A model generated the notes under the pieces. The model had not been told where the DNA came from, searched no databases, and was given only the letters and a program-made list of their open reading frames with translations. A stretch of 64,000 bases of DNA from Haloimpatiens massiliensis (GTDB taxonomy: Bacteria > Bacillota > Clostridia > Clostridiales > Clostridiaceae), in the NCBI RefSeq assembly GCF_900184255.1, contig NZ_LT854636.1:134074-198073 (forward strand), written 5' to 3'. A program made the translations under genes and the position numbers. Shown here in pieces: positions 34,698-42,445 of the stretch. How positions within the stretch are numbered: position 1 is the first letter of the stretch; the number at the start of each line of letters is the position of its first letter.

Positions 34698-34873
34698 ATA
34701 TTATATACAGCATGTTATTATCTTTTTATCTATATTTCTTATCTGCAAACTGTTCCTCAGTAAATTTTTCTTTGGTATATTCCTTTATTTGGCATATATT
34801 TTGCAATAATTTCATTTTAGTAATCAAAGATTAATATGAATTTATAAAATATTTTATATTTGTAATTTTTGTA

Positions 34874-34902
34874 TTGACATACATCTTAAGTAGTTATATA
34901 AT
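34874..34902 (+). promoter_or_regulatory. Consensus promoter of the ABC-2 exporter operon
   Basis: TTGACA (34874-34879), 17-bp spacer and TATAAT (34897-34902): a perfect housekeeping-sigma promoter. It starts a leader of about 130 nt before the 35040 ATG. Confidence 0.85.
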
Positions 34903-34931
34903 GTGATTTCGTGGTTAAATTTTATGTACAT

Positions 34932-34998
34932 TTATTTACTTTATTTCATTTATTTTATTCACTCATCCACTTTATTTTACTTCACTTTACTTTATTTA
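34932..34998 (+). repeat. G-free pyrimidine-rich repeat tract in the exporter leader
   Basis: A stretch of about 67 nt without a single G on the transcribed-sense strand, built of degenerate TTTACTTTATTTCA-like units. It lies wholly within the predicted 5' UTR, between promoter and AGGAGG site, and would be unstructured in RNA. Confidence 0.7.
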
Positions 34999-35039
34999 GC
35001 TCTAAATATATTATACATTTCTTTTAAAGGAGGAATACT

Positions 35040-36017
35040 ATGATAGAAGTTGAAGCATTAAGTAAAAGTTTTAAGGTTGTAAAGAGAGAAGCTGGCATTG
35101 GTGCCGCAGTGAAATCCTTATTCAAACCTAAATATTCCACAGTTCAAGCCTTAAAAGATGTTTCATTTAAAATTAATGAAGGTGAAATTGTGGGCTACAT
35201 TGGCCCTAACGGAGCTGGTAAATCTACTACTATTAAAATTATCAGCGGTATTTTAGTCCCTGACAGTGGAAAATGTGATATTCTTGGATACACTCCATGG
35301 AAAAACAGAGTAAACCATGTTAAAAACATAGGTGTGGTATTTGGTCAACGTTCTCAACTTTGGTGGGACGTACCCGTAATTGATTCATATAATTTATTAA
35401 AAGATATTTACAAAGTTCCTAATAAAGAATTTAAAGATAATCTAGAATTACTAACATCTACTTTAAACTTATCCACATTACTTTCAACTCCTGTACGTCA
35501 ATTAAGTCTTGGGCAAAGAATGAGATGCGAAATTGGCGCTTCCTTGCTTCATAGTCCAAAAATATTATTTTTAGATGAACCAACCATAGGCCTTGATGCC
35601 GTTTCCAAAGTAGCCGTTAGAAATTTCGTAAAAACTATAAATAAAGAAAAAAAAGTAACTGTTATATTAACAACTCATGACATGAACGATATTGAAGCTT
35701 TAGCAGAGAGAATCATACTAATCGGTAAAGGAAAACTCTTGTTAGATGGCACACTTACTGAATTAAAAAATAAATTTGCCACTCATAAAATATTAAAGGT
35801 TGATTTTACTGAGAATCATGAGAATATACATATTGACGGTACAAATATTATTTCTATCTCTAAAGAAAGTATTACTCTATCCGTAGACTTAGAAAAAATA
35901 AAGGTATCAGAAGTCATAGGGCTACTATCAAATAAATTAGATATCATTGATGTTTCTGTAGAAAATCGCCCAATTGATGAAATAATAGTAGACTTATATA
36001 AGGAGTATCAGATATGA
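35040..36017 (+). CDS. ABC-2-type exporter, ATP-binding protein
   Basis: 325 aa. Cytoplasmic ATPase: Walker A GYIGPNGAGKSTT near residues 53-65, Q-loop in GVVFGQRSQLWWD, signature RQLSLGQRMRCEIG, Walker B ILFLDEPTIGLD and the switch His in TTHD. The C-terminal 80 residues form a DrrA-like extension. AAAGGAGG precedes the ATG. The two permease genes follow with overlap or tiny gaps. Related three-gene systems export drugs or peptides; the substrate here is unknown. Confidence 0.93.
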   Translation: MIEVEALSKSFKVVKREAGIGAAVKSLFKPKYSTVQALKDVSFKINEGEIVGYIGPNGAGKSTTIKIISGILVPDSGKCDILGYTPWKNRVNHVKNIGVVFGQRSQLWWDVPVIDSYNLLKDIYKVPNKEFKDNLELLTSTLNLSTLLSTPVRQLSLGQRMRCEIGASLLHSPKILFLDEPTIGLDAVSKVAVRNFVKTINKEKKVTVILTTHDMNDIEALAERIILIGKGKLLLDGTLTELKNKFATHKILKVDFTENHENIHIDGTNIISISKESITLSVDLEKIKVSEVIGLLSNKLDIIDVSVENRPIDEIIVDLYKEYQI

Positions 36018-36859
36018 ATACTTACTATTCAAATAAAAGAGCTCATGATTCAAATATAAAAGCCTATTACTCACTATTTAAGATGCGATTACTTAAAGGC
36101 CTACAGTATAGAGTAGCAGCTTTGGCTGGAGTTTCAACCCAATTTTTTTGGGGATTTATGTATATCATGATTTTTGAAGCTTTTTATAAAAGTACCTCAT
36201 CCACTCAGCCTATATCATTTAGGGAATTAATACAAGTTATTTGGCTTCAACAAAGTTTCCTCGTATTTATAATGCTCTGGTATAGGGATAATGAACTTTT
36301 AGACCTTATAACTAGCGGCAATATAGCTTATGAACTTTGTAGGCCCATTGATTTATATAAATTTTGGTACTCAAAACTTATTGCCCAAAGATTATCAGGT
36401 GCCCTACTACGCTGCTTTCCCATAATGATTATAGCAGTTTTTTTACCTTATCCTTATAATTTTTCTCTACCACCAAGTTTTACATCTTTTATATTATTTT
36501 TAATTACTTTGAGCCTAGGCTTAATTTTAATTGTTGCAATTTCTATGCTAATTTATATTTCAATTTTTTATACCATGTCTTCTACAGGATCCTTATTAAT
36601 TTTTGGTGTATTGGGAGAATTCTTATCTGGACTAGTGATTCCAGTACCTCTAATGCCAAAAGCGCTACAAAAGATAGTATATTTGCTACCTTTTAGATAT
36701 ACTTCTGACTTACCCTTTAGAATATATGCTGGAAACATCGGCATAAAAGAAGCCTTAATTAGCATTGGTGTACAAGTTATTTGGATAGCTATCATAATTA
36801 TATTAGGTAAATTATGGATAAGAAAAGCTTTGAAAAGAATAATCGTCCAAGGAGGGTAA
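36014..36859 (+). CDS. ABC-2-type exporter permease (DUF990-like)
   Basis: 281 aa, six predicted helices. Starts within the stop of the ATPase gene (ATGA overlap), so coupled. A hydrophilic N-terminus of about 25 residues is followed by LKGLQYRVAALAGVSTQFFW, and later WYRDNELLDLITSGNIAYELCRPID and GLVIPVPLMPKALQ, which resemble the DUF990/ABC2_membrane_6 permeases. It forms the membrane pore with the next gene product. Confidence 0.85.
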   Translation: MNTYYSNKRAHDSNIKAYYSLFKMRLLKGLQYRVAALAGVSTQFFWGFMYIMIFEAFYKSTSSTQPISFRELIQVIWLQQSFLVFIMLWYRDNELLDLITSGNIAYELCRPIDLYKFWYSKLIAQRLSGALLRCFPIMIIAVFLPYPYNFSLPPSFTSFILFLITLSLGLILIVAISMLIYISIFYTMSSTGSLLIFGVLGEFLSGLVIPVPLMPKALQKIVYLLPFRYTSDLPFRIYAGNIGIKEALISIGVQVIWIAIIIILGKLWIRKALKRIIVQGG

Positions 36860-36862
36860 AAT

Positions 36863-37645
36863 ATGAAATTATATTTTAAATACATGAGTATACTTTTAAA
36901 AAGTCAAATGGAGTATAGAACTTCCTTCATTCTACTCTCCATTGGACAGTTTTTTGTACCTTTTGTTGTTTTTATATCTATGGTTTTGCTTTTTCAAAGA
37001 TTCCCAAACATAGGAGGGTGGTCCCTTTATGAAGTTGCTTTATGCTACTCTGTAATTCACCTGGCATTTTCATTAAGTGAATGTTTTGCTAGGGGATTTG
37101 ATTCATTTTCCTCTCTAATTATTAATGGTGATTTCGATAGAATTTTAGTTAGACCTCGCAGTGCAATGCTTCAAGTACTTGGTTCAAAATTTGAATTCAC
37201 AAGGATAGGTAGGTTAGCTCAAAGCCTTATAGTATTGATTTTTTCATTGGCACACCTTAATATATACTGGAGTCCTTATAAAATAATCACTCTAATATTA
37301 ATGGTTCTAAGTGGAATATTCATATTTACAGGCATATTCATGCTTGGTGCTACCTTGTGTTTTTGGACTGTTGAAGGCTTGGAAGTAATAAACATTTTTA
37401 CAGACGGTGGCAGAGAAATGGCACAATATCCTTTAAGCATTTATAAGGATTGGGTTCGCAAATTCTTTACCTTTGTCATTCCCTTTGGTACAGTAAACTA
37501 TCTACCTCTAATGTTCATTTTGGATAAAGTTCAAGGAAATAACGTTTTGTACATGCTAACCCCTTTGTTTGGCATAATGTTTATAATTCCCTGCATACTA
37601 ATATGGAGTTTTGGTGTTAAGCATTATAAATCCACAGGTTCATAA
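36863..37645 (+). CDS. ABC-2-type exporter permease, second subunit
   Basis: 260 aa, six predicted helices. Segments such as CFARGFDSFSSLIINGDFDRILVRPRS mirror the corresponding loop of the first permease (NELLDLITSGNIAYELCRPID), as expected for a heteromeric pair. It ends IWSFGVKHYKSTGS, typical of the family. It begins 3 bp after the previous stop, with GGAGGG as ribosome site. Confidence 0.85.
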   Translation: MKLYFKYMSILLKSQMEYRTSFILLSIGQFFVPFVVFISMVLLFQRFPNIGGWSLYEVALCYSVIHLAFSLSECFARGFDSFSSLIINGDFDRILVRPRSAMLQVLGSKFEFTRIGRLAQSLIVLIFSLAHLNIYWSPYKIITLILMVLSGIFIFTGIFMLGATLCFWTVEGLEVINIFTDGGREMAQYPLSIYKDWVRKFFTFVIPFGTVNYLPLMFILDKVQGNNVLYMLTPLFGIMFIIPCILIWSFGVKHYKSTGS

Positions 37646-37760
37646 ATAGCACTTAGGAACTATTAATAATAAGCAACTACATCCATATTAGATACACCAC
37701 GACCTAATAATAAGCATATAGTAATTATGGTAAACAATAAAATAAGAGGTAATATAAATT

Positions 37761-38546
37761 ATGCTAAATGTTCCTTACTGCTATAATTGTCCTTGCTCTT
37801 TCATGTTTCCTTATTATTTCATGTGTCCTTATTATTCCATGTGCCATGAACGTTATAACAAAAAAATAACTTTACAATATGATTTTTCTACACACAATAT
37901 TAATAAACAAAATACTTTATTAAAAAATGCTTCAAAAGATTACTTTACAAAAGTTAATTTGCAAAATCAAACTATTAATCCAGAAACATTTAAAATATCC
38001 TATCCATTTCTAAAAAATTATGAACCTGATGAAATAAAAGATATAATTAATGATGAAATAACTAATAAGGTTTTAGATTTATTTAAAAATCAGGTTCTTA
38101 TACCAGAAAAAATAGATTTTGCAGAAATTATAAGTTTTTATGAAGTGCCTTTAAATGATAAAGGACTTCTGAGTATTTTATTTGGAATATATACCTATGT
38201 AGAAAAAGCTGCTCATGGATTTACTAAATATGCATCCATAACCATAGATATTAAAACGGGAAAAATATATGATTTTGGTGAATTATTCAATCCTAAATTT
38301 TTCTATAAACCACTTTTAGATGAGTTAGCTAAAGAATATATAATTAAAAACAATGTACCACTACTTACTGAATATAATGGAGTACAACCAAACCAAGAGT
38401 TTTACTTAACTCCAACCTCTCTAGTAATGTACTATCAAGTTTATGAATATACACCTTATGCATACGGATTGTTTAAAATAGAAATTCCTTATGAAAAAAT
38501 TAAAACTATACTATCTCCTGCAAGCCCTATACAAAGACTTTTATAA
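37761..38546 (+). CDS. DUF4163/DUF3298-type protein with Cys/Tyr-rich N-terminus
   Basis: 261 aa. Residues 1-30 are unusual: MLNVPYCYNCPCSFMF and so on, with six Cys and many Tyr, Met and Phe; the DNA below it contains 18-bp tandem repeats. From about residue 60 the protein matches the DUF4163 plus DUF3298 arrangement known from RsiV-like proteins, ending in YQVYEYTPYAYGLFKIEIPY. There is no transmembrane anchor or clear signal peptide, unlike RsiV. It follows the exporter operon by 115 bp. No sigma-factor gene is adjacent. Role unknown. Confidence 0.65.
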   Translation: MLNVPYCYNCPCSFMFPYYFMCPYYSMCHERYNKKITLQYDFSTHNINKQNTLLKNASKDYFTKVNLQNQTINPETFKISYPFLKNYEPDEIKDIINDEITNKVLDLFKNQVLIPEKIDFAEIISFYEVPLNDKGLLSILFGIYTYVEKAAHGFTKYASITIDIKTGKIYDFGELFNPKFFYKPLLDELAKEYIIKNNVPLLTEYNGVQPNQEFYLTPTSLVMYYQVYEYTPYAYGLFKIEIPYEKIKTILSPASPIQRLL

Positions 38547-38562
38547 AATTTAGTAATACAAA

Positions 38563-38599
38563 TAGCAAGAGGTCTATAAAATCACAAAACCTCTTGCTA
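38563..38599. terminator. Bidirectional terminator between convergent genes
   Basis: Eleven-bp arms TAGCAAGAGGT / ACCTCTTGCTA with a 15-nt loop between the rightward 37761 gene and the leftward DMT transporter gene. Confidence 0.7.
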
Positions 38600-38631
38600 C
38601 ATTAAATCAAAACTATTTAATTTTAAACTAC

Positions 38632-39480
38632 TCATTTACTTCTATTATAAATATATACTATTACAGCCATTATAGTTATTATACTTCCTCCTACTATACT
38701 TAAAAAATCTGGAATTTCACTCCAAATAAAAAATCCAATTATGGAAGAGAACACTATATTCGTATAATTATATATGGCAACTTCTGATGCTGGTGCATAT
38801 TTGTAAGCATAAGTTAATGAGAATTGTGCTATAGCTGCAAATACTCCTGTTAATATTAAGTATAAAAATTGAACCTTGCTTACAGGTACAAAATTCATTA
38901 TTACAAATGGTATAGTTCCTAATACGGAAACTAAAGAAAAATAAAAAACTATAGTAGATGGATTTTCCCTATTCTTTAAAAACCTTACTAATGTATATGC
39001 TGCTCCTGCAAAAGCTGCTGACAAAAAACCAGCCGCCGCTGGTATTGCACTTAAATTCCACTGTGGTTTTATAACTAGTAATGCTCCTATAAAAACTATT
39101 ATTATAGATACTATTTTCATTGAAGTTAATTCTTCTTTTAAAAATATAATAGCGAATAAAGTTATAAAAAAAGGTGATAGTTTGTTTAACATAGACGAAT
39201 CTGCTAAGCATAATTTGCTTATGGAGTAAAAATAAAGAATTACTCCTGCAAGTCCTAATAAGGATCGAGCTAATAAATATTTCTGATTTTCTTTCTTTCC
39301 AAATACCGGTGCATGATTCTTTTTCAAAACTACAAAAGCAACTAGTAAACTAACTAAATTTCTAAATATAACCTTCTCCATAACAGGAATATCTCCAGAT
39401 AGTTTAACCATAGCCGCCATAAATGCAAATGATAATGATGATAACAGCATATACATTACTGCTTTTGACTTGTTATTCAT
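38632..39480 (-). CDS. DMT-superfamily (EamA) transporter
   Basis: 282 aa, ten predicted helices in two EamA repeats. The first repeat shows SSLSFAFMAAMVKLSG, IFRNLVSLLVAF and a VIKPQ end; the second starts SAAFAGAAYTLVRFLKNRENP and ends FSSIIGFFIWSEIPDFLSIVGGSIIT. These proteins move metabolites or nucleotide-like compounds across the membrane; no substrate can be assigned. Single gene. Confidence 0.88.
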   Translation of the reverse strand: MNNKSKAVMYMLLSSLSFAFMAAMVKLSGDIPVMEKVIFRNLVSLLVAFVVLKKNHAPVFGKKENQKYLLARSLLGLAGVILYFYSISKLCLADSSMLNKLSPFFITLFAIIFLKEELTSMKIVSIIIVFIGALLVIKPQWNLSAIPAAAGFLSAAFAGAAYTLVRFLKNRENPSTIVFYFSLVSVLGTIPFVIMNFVPVSKVQFLYLILTGVFAAIAQFSLTYAYKYAPASEVAIYNYTNIVFSSIIGFFIWSEIPDFLSIVGGSIITIMAVIVYIYNRSK

Positions 39481-39548
39481 GTAACCACTCCTCTTAGCCT
39501 GTGATGATTTATATTATAATACAAAAGAAGCAAAGGAAGAAAAAAAAA

Positions 39549-40973
39549 TCATTTTACACTTTTGGACATTTGTAAGAGCACTTTATTATCCCCAGCTAAC
39601 ATGATTAGATCACCTTCTTTTAGTACTGTAGCGCCACTAGGTGTTATTAACTTTCCATTTCTTTTTATAACAACAATTAATATATTACTTGGAAGCTCTA
39701 AATCCATTATAGCTTTTCCTGCCATGTGACTAGATCTTAAAATTTCCATTTCCAATAATTCTGATTGTATCTCTCCTGAATAATCTGTAAAGGTCTTAAG
39801 TATTGTTTCTTCTTGCCCTACTAAATTAAGTTTCTTTGCAATAGGTATGAAAAATGTTCCTTGAATTATAATTGAAACTAAAGCTACAAAGAACACAATG
39901 TTGAATATCTCATCTGCCACAGGAATTCCAGCAGTTAAAGGATAGGTTGCAAAAACAATAGAAGCGGCTCCACGAAATCCAACCCATGAAACAAGAATCT
40001 GTTCCTTGATCGGTCTTTTAAAAAATATTAAAACACAAAATACTGCCAATGGGCGCGCTACAAAAATTATAAAAAGCGCAGTGCCTATACCCATCAAGGC
40101 TACGCTTGGTAGTTTTGATGGAAATACTAGTAATCCCAAAGTGAAAAATAAGAAAATTTGCATAAGCCAAGATAAGCCATCAAAATAATGAACTAAACTA
40201 TTCTTATGTACAAGTTTACCATTTCCTAAAATCAAACCTGTTATATAAACGGATAAAAAACCATTTCCTCTAAATAAATTAGCACTGGAATAAGCTAATA
40301 AAACTATTCCAATTACCAAAATCGAATAGAGTCCGTCAATGTCTAATTTTATATGATTAACAAGCCAACTACCTGCTTTGCCCACAAGAATTCCCATCAT
40401 TAATCCCACTAAAATTTGCGTTAAAAGGAGAAATCCTATGCTCTGTACATCACCAACAATTAGTCCCACAAAAATAGTAGTTAGCATATATGCCATTGGA
40501 TCATTAGATCCACTTTCCATTTCAAGCATTGATGCCAAGTTATTTTTAAGATTGAGCTTTTTTGAACGAAGTATAGAAAACACTGATGCAGCATCCGTAG
40601 ATGAAATAATTGAGCCTAATAACATACTCTCTAAAAAACTAAACTTAAGAACAAAATACGCAAAAATTCCTATTAAAAATGCTGTAAGTGCTACACCTAC
40701 TGTAGTAAGAACTGCCGAAGCAAAGGCAACTGGCTTTGCCGTTTTCCAACTTGTACCTAAGCCTCCATAAAACATGATAAATATTAAACCAACATTACAT
40801 ATGTTTTTTGCTAACTCTGAATTATCAAAATAAATTCCTCCAAGTCCATCTGACCCCATTAGCATACCTATGGTAAGAAATACAATCAACGTAGGTATAC
40901 CAAACTTATACAATACTTTACTAGAAAGTGCACAAATAATGAAAATTATTGCTGCTAAAAATAAAATATCCAT
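39549..40973 (-). CDS. Cation/proton antiporter, NhaP2-like with TrkA-C domain
   Basis: 474 aa. CPA1-family membrane antiporter: about 12 helices (residues 1-385), with IFIMFYGGLGTSWK and SIISSTDAASVFSILRSK and EMESGSNDPMAYML carrying the conserved acidic ion-binding residues. The last 75 or so residues (SHMAGKAIMDLELPSNILIV to the end) are a TrkA-C domain, which in NhaP2/CvrA-type K+/H+ antiporters senses nucleotides or ions. Single gene. Confidence 0.9.
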   Translation of the reverse strand: MDILFLAAIIFIICALSSKVLYKFGIPTLIVFLTIGMLMGSDGLGGIYFDNSELAKNICNVGLIFIMFYGGLGTSWKTAKPVAFASAVLTTVGVALTAFLIGIFAYFVLKFSFLESMLLGSIISSTDAASVFSILRSKKLNLKNNLASMLEMESGSNDPMAYMLTTIFVGLIVGDVQSIGFLLLTQILVGLMMGILVGKAGSWLVNHIKLDIDGLYSILVIGIVLLAYSSANLFRGNGFLSVYITGLILGNGKLVHKNSLVHYFDGLSWLMQIFLFFTLGLLVFPSKLPSVALMGIGTALFIIFVARPLAVFCVLIFFKRPIKEQILVSWVGFRGAASIVFATYPLTAGIPVADEIFNIVFFVALVSIIIQGTFFIPIAKKLNLVGQEETILKTFTDYSGEIQSELLEMEILRSSHMAGKAIMDLELPSNILIVVIKRNGKLITPSGATVLKEGDLIMLAGDNKVLLQMSKSVK

Positions 40974-41046
40974 TTAATCCCTCCAATAAAAATGCGCCCT
41001 CAGGGTGATTATTATGTAGCAACCATACTATTTAAAGGTTACTATC

Positions 41047-41826
41047 TTACCAAACATTTGTCAAATATGAATAAATGTTCATTTTTTCTCCTCTTGCAAA
41101 TCCTACTAAAGTTATATTTAACTTCCTTGCCAATTCAACAGAAAGGCTGGTAGGAGCAGATCTAGAAATTAATGCTGGAATACCCCTCTTAGCTATTTTT
41201 ATCAGCATTTCAGATGATATCCTTCCTGATGATAAAACTAATTTATCTGATAAATCTATATTATCCATTAAAGCCTTTCCAAGTAGCTTATCTAAAGCAT
41301 TATGCCTTCCAATATCTTCTTCAAACATTATTATTCTGGACTTATTACACAAAGCACAGCTGTGTACTCCACCAGTATCCAAGAATAATTGTGACTTATT
41401 ATTAAATTCTTTTACCAAAGATTTTATTTCCTCAATTTTTATATCCAGTGGCTTCTCTATCTTCTTAGATTTAAAGGAATCTAGGACATTACAAAAAGAA
41501 GTTCCCTTACACCCACCAGAAGTTATAGTTCTTTTTCCTTGAAGCTTTTCAGTTAGTGATTTTGTCTCATTTAAATATACATAAGCAACACCTTTTTTTT
41601 CATCTAGCTGAACTTTTTCTACATTGGAAATATTATTAATAAATCCTTCAGAATATAAAAATCCTAGTGTTAACTCTTTAAGAGATTTGGGACTACATAA
41701 AAGGGTTATAACTTCTTGATCATTCAAATATATAGTAAAGGGATATTCTATTACTAGAATATCCTCTTCCTTTAAAATACCTTCATCTTTTACTCTTAAT
41801 ATATCTATACTTTTAGTAGGCTTCAT
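41047..41826 (-). CDS. fdhD: FdhD, sulfurtransferase for formate dehydrogenase
   Basis: 259 aa. Transfers sulfur from a desulfurase to the Mo/W-bis-MGD cofactor of formate dehydrogenase. Family segments: SPKSLKELTLGFLYSEGFI, TSGGCKGTSFC in the position of the redox Cys motif, FLDTGGVHSCALCN, EEDIGRHNALDKLLGKAL and SSGRISSEMLIKIA. The Cys motif differs from the CxxC of E. coli FdhD. It is the last gene of the leftward formate dehydrogenase operon, 12 bp after mobA. Confidence 0.93.
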   Translation of the reverse strand: MKPTKSIDILRVKDEGILKEEDILVIEYPFTIYLNDQEVITLLCSPKSLKELTLGFLYSEGFINNISNVEKVQLDEKKGVAYVYLNETKSLTEKLQGKRTITSGGCKGTSFCNVLDSFKSKKIEKPLDIKIEEIKSLVKEFNNKSQLFLDTGGVHSCALCNKSRIIMFEEDIGRHNALDKLLGKALMDNIDLSDKLVLSSGRISSEMLIKIAKRGIPALISRSAPTSLSVELARKLNITLVGFARGEKMNIYSYLTNVW

Positions 41827-41838
41827 ATTATTTCGCTC

Positions 41839-42441
41839 CTATACATTTCCATATTTCTCTAGGTAAGAATTTAAATCTTCTTTAGTATTTAAATTTAAAA
41901 ACATATCCCAGTTTGGGCTAAATTTCCTTGCCTTTTTTTCTTCAATATAATAAATTCTCAAATGTTTTAATAATGAATTTATTGATCTCCTATTAGATAG
42001 CAAATGTTTCTCTATGGCATCTACTATTTCCTTAGAATAAAATCCACTAAAAGGTTCAATCCAATCCCCAAAGCTGGTTACACAGCCATCTATTTCCTGG
42101 TTTTCAATACATTTTTTCATATATCTGATATAATCCATATTGATATTTGGCATATCGCAGGCAACTACAAGAGCATACTTAGATGACGATTCTTTAAGTC
42201 CTACATGAATACCACCTAAAGGTCCTTTATTTTCAATTTTATCTGTAATTATTTTATGACTAAGACCTATATAATATTTAGGCTTATTAGTGACAATAAT
42301 AATTTCCTCAAACTCTTCATTTAGTTTGTGAACAAGAGAATCCATAAGTCTTCTCTTGTCAATTTTTAAAAATTGTTTATCAAAGCCCATTCTAGAACTT
42401 TTCCCACCAGCAAGTATTATAGCCGTACCAAATTTATTCAT
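41839..42441 (-). CDS. mobA: Molybdenum cofactor guanylyltransferase MobA
   Basis: 200 aa. Adds GMP to molybdopterin to make the guanine dinucleotide cofactor needed by the formate dehydrogenase upstream. The nucleotidyltransferase N-terminus LAGGKSSRMGFDK (residues 10-22) and GPLGGIHVGL, VVACDMPNI motifs are clear. It starts 4 bp after the fdh stop. Confidence 0.92.
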   Translation of the reverse strand: MNKFGTAIILAGGKSSRMGFDKQFLKIDKRRLMDSLVHKLNEEFEEIIIVTNKPKYYIGLSHKIITDKIENKGPLGGIHVGLKESSSKYALVVACDMPNINMDYIRYMKKCIENQEIDGCVTSFGDWIEPFSGFYSKEIVDAIEKHLLSNRRSINSLLKHLRIYYIEEKKARKFSPNWDMFLNLNTKEDLNSYLEKYGNV

Positions 42442-42445
42442 ATAA

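Noticed and set aside
34726..34815. 29-residue minus-strand frame (MKLLQNICQIKEYTKEKF and so on)
   Set aside because: Plausible composition, but no ribosome site, no recognised family and too short to support. Left out as a gene.
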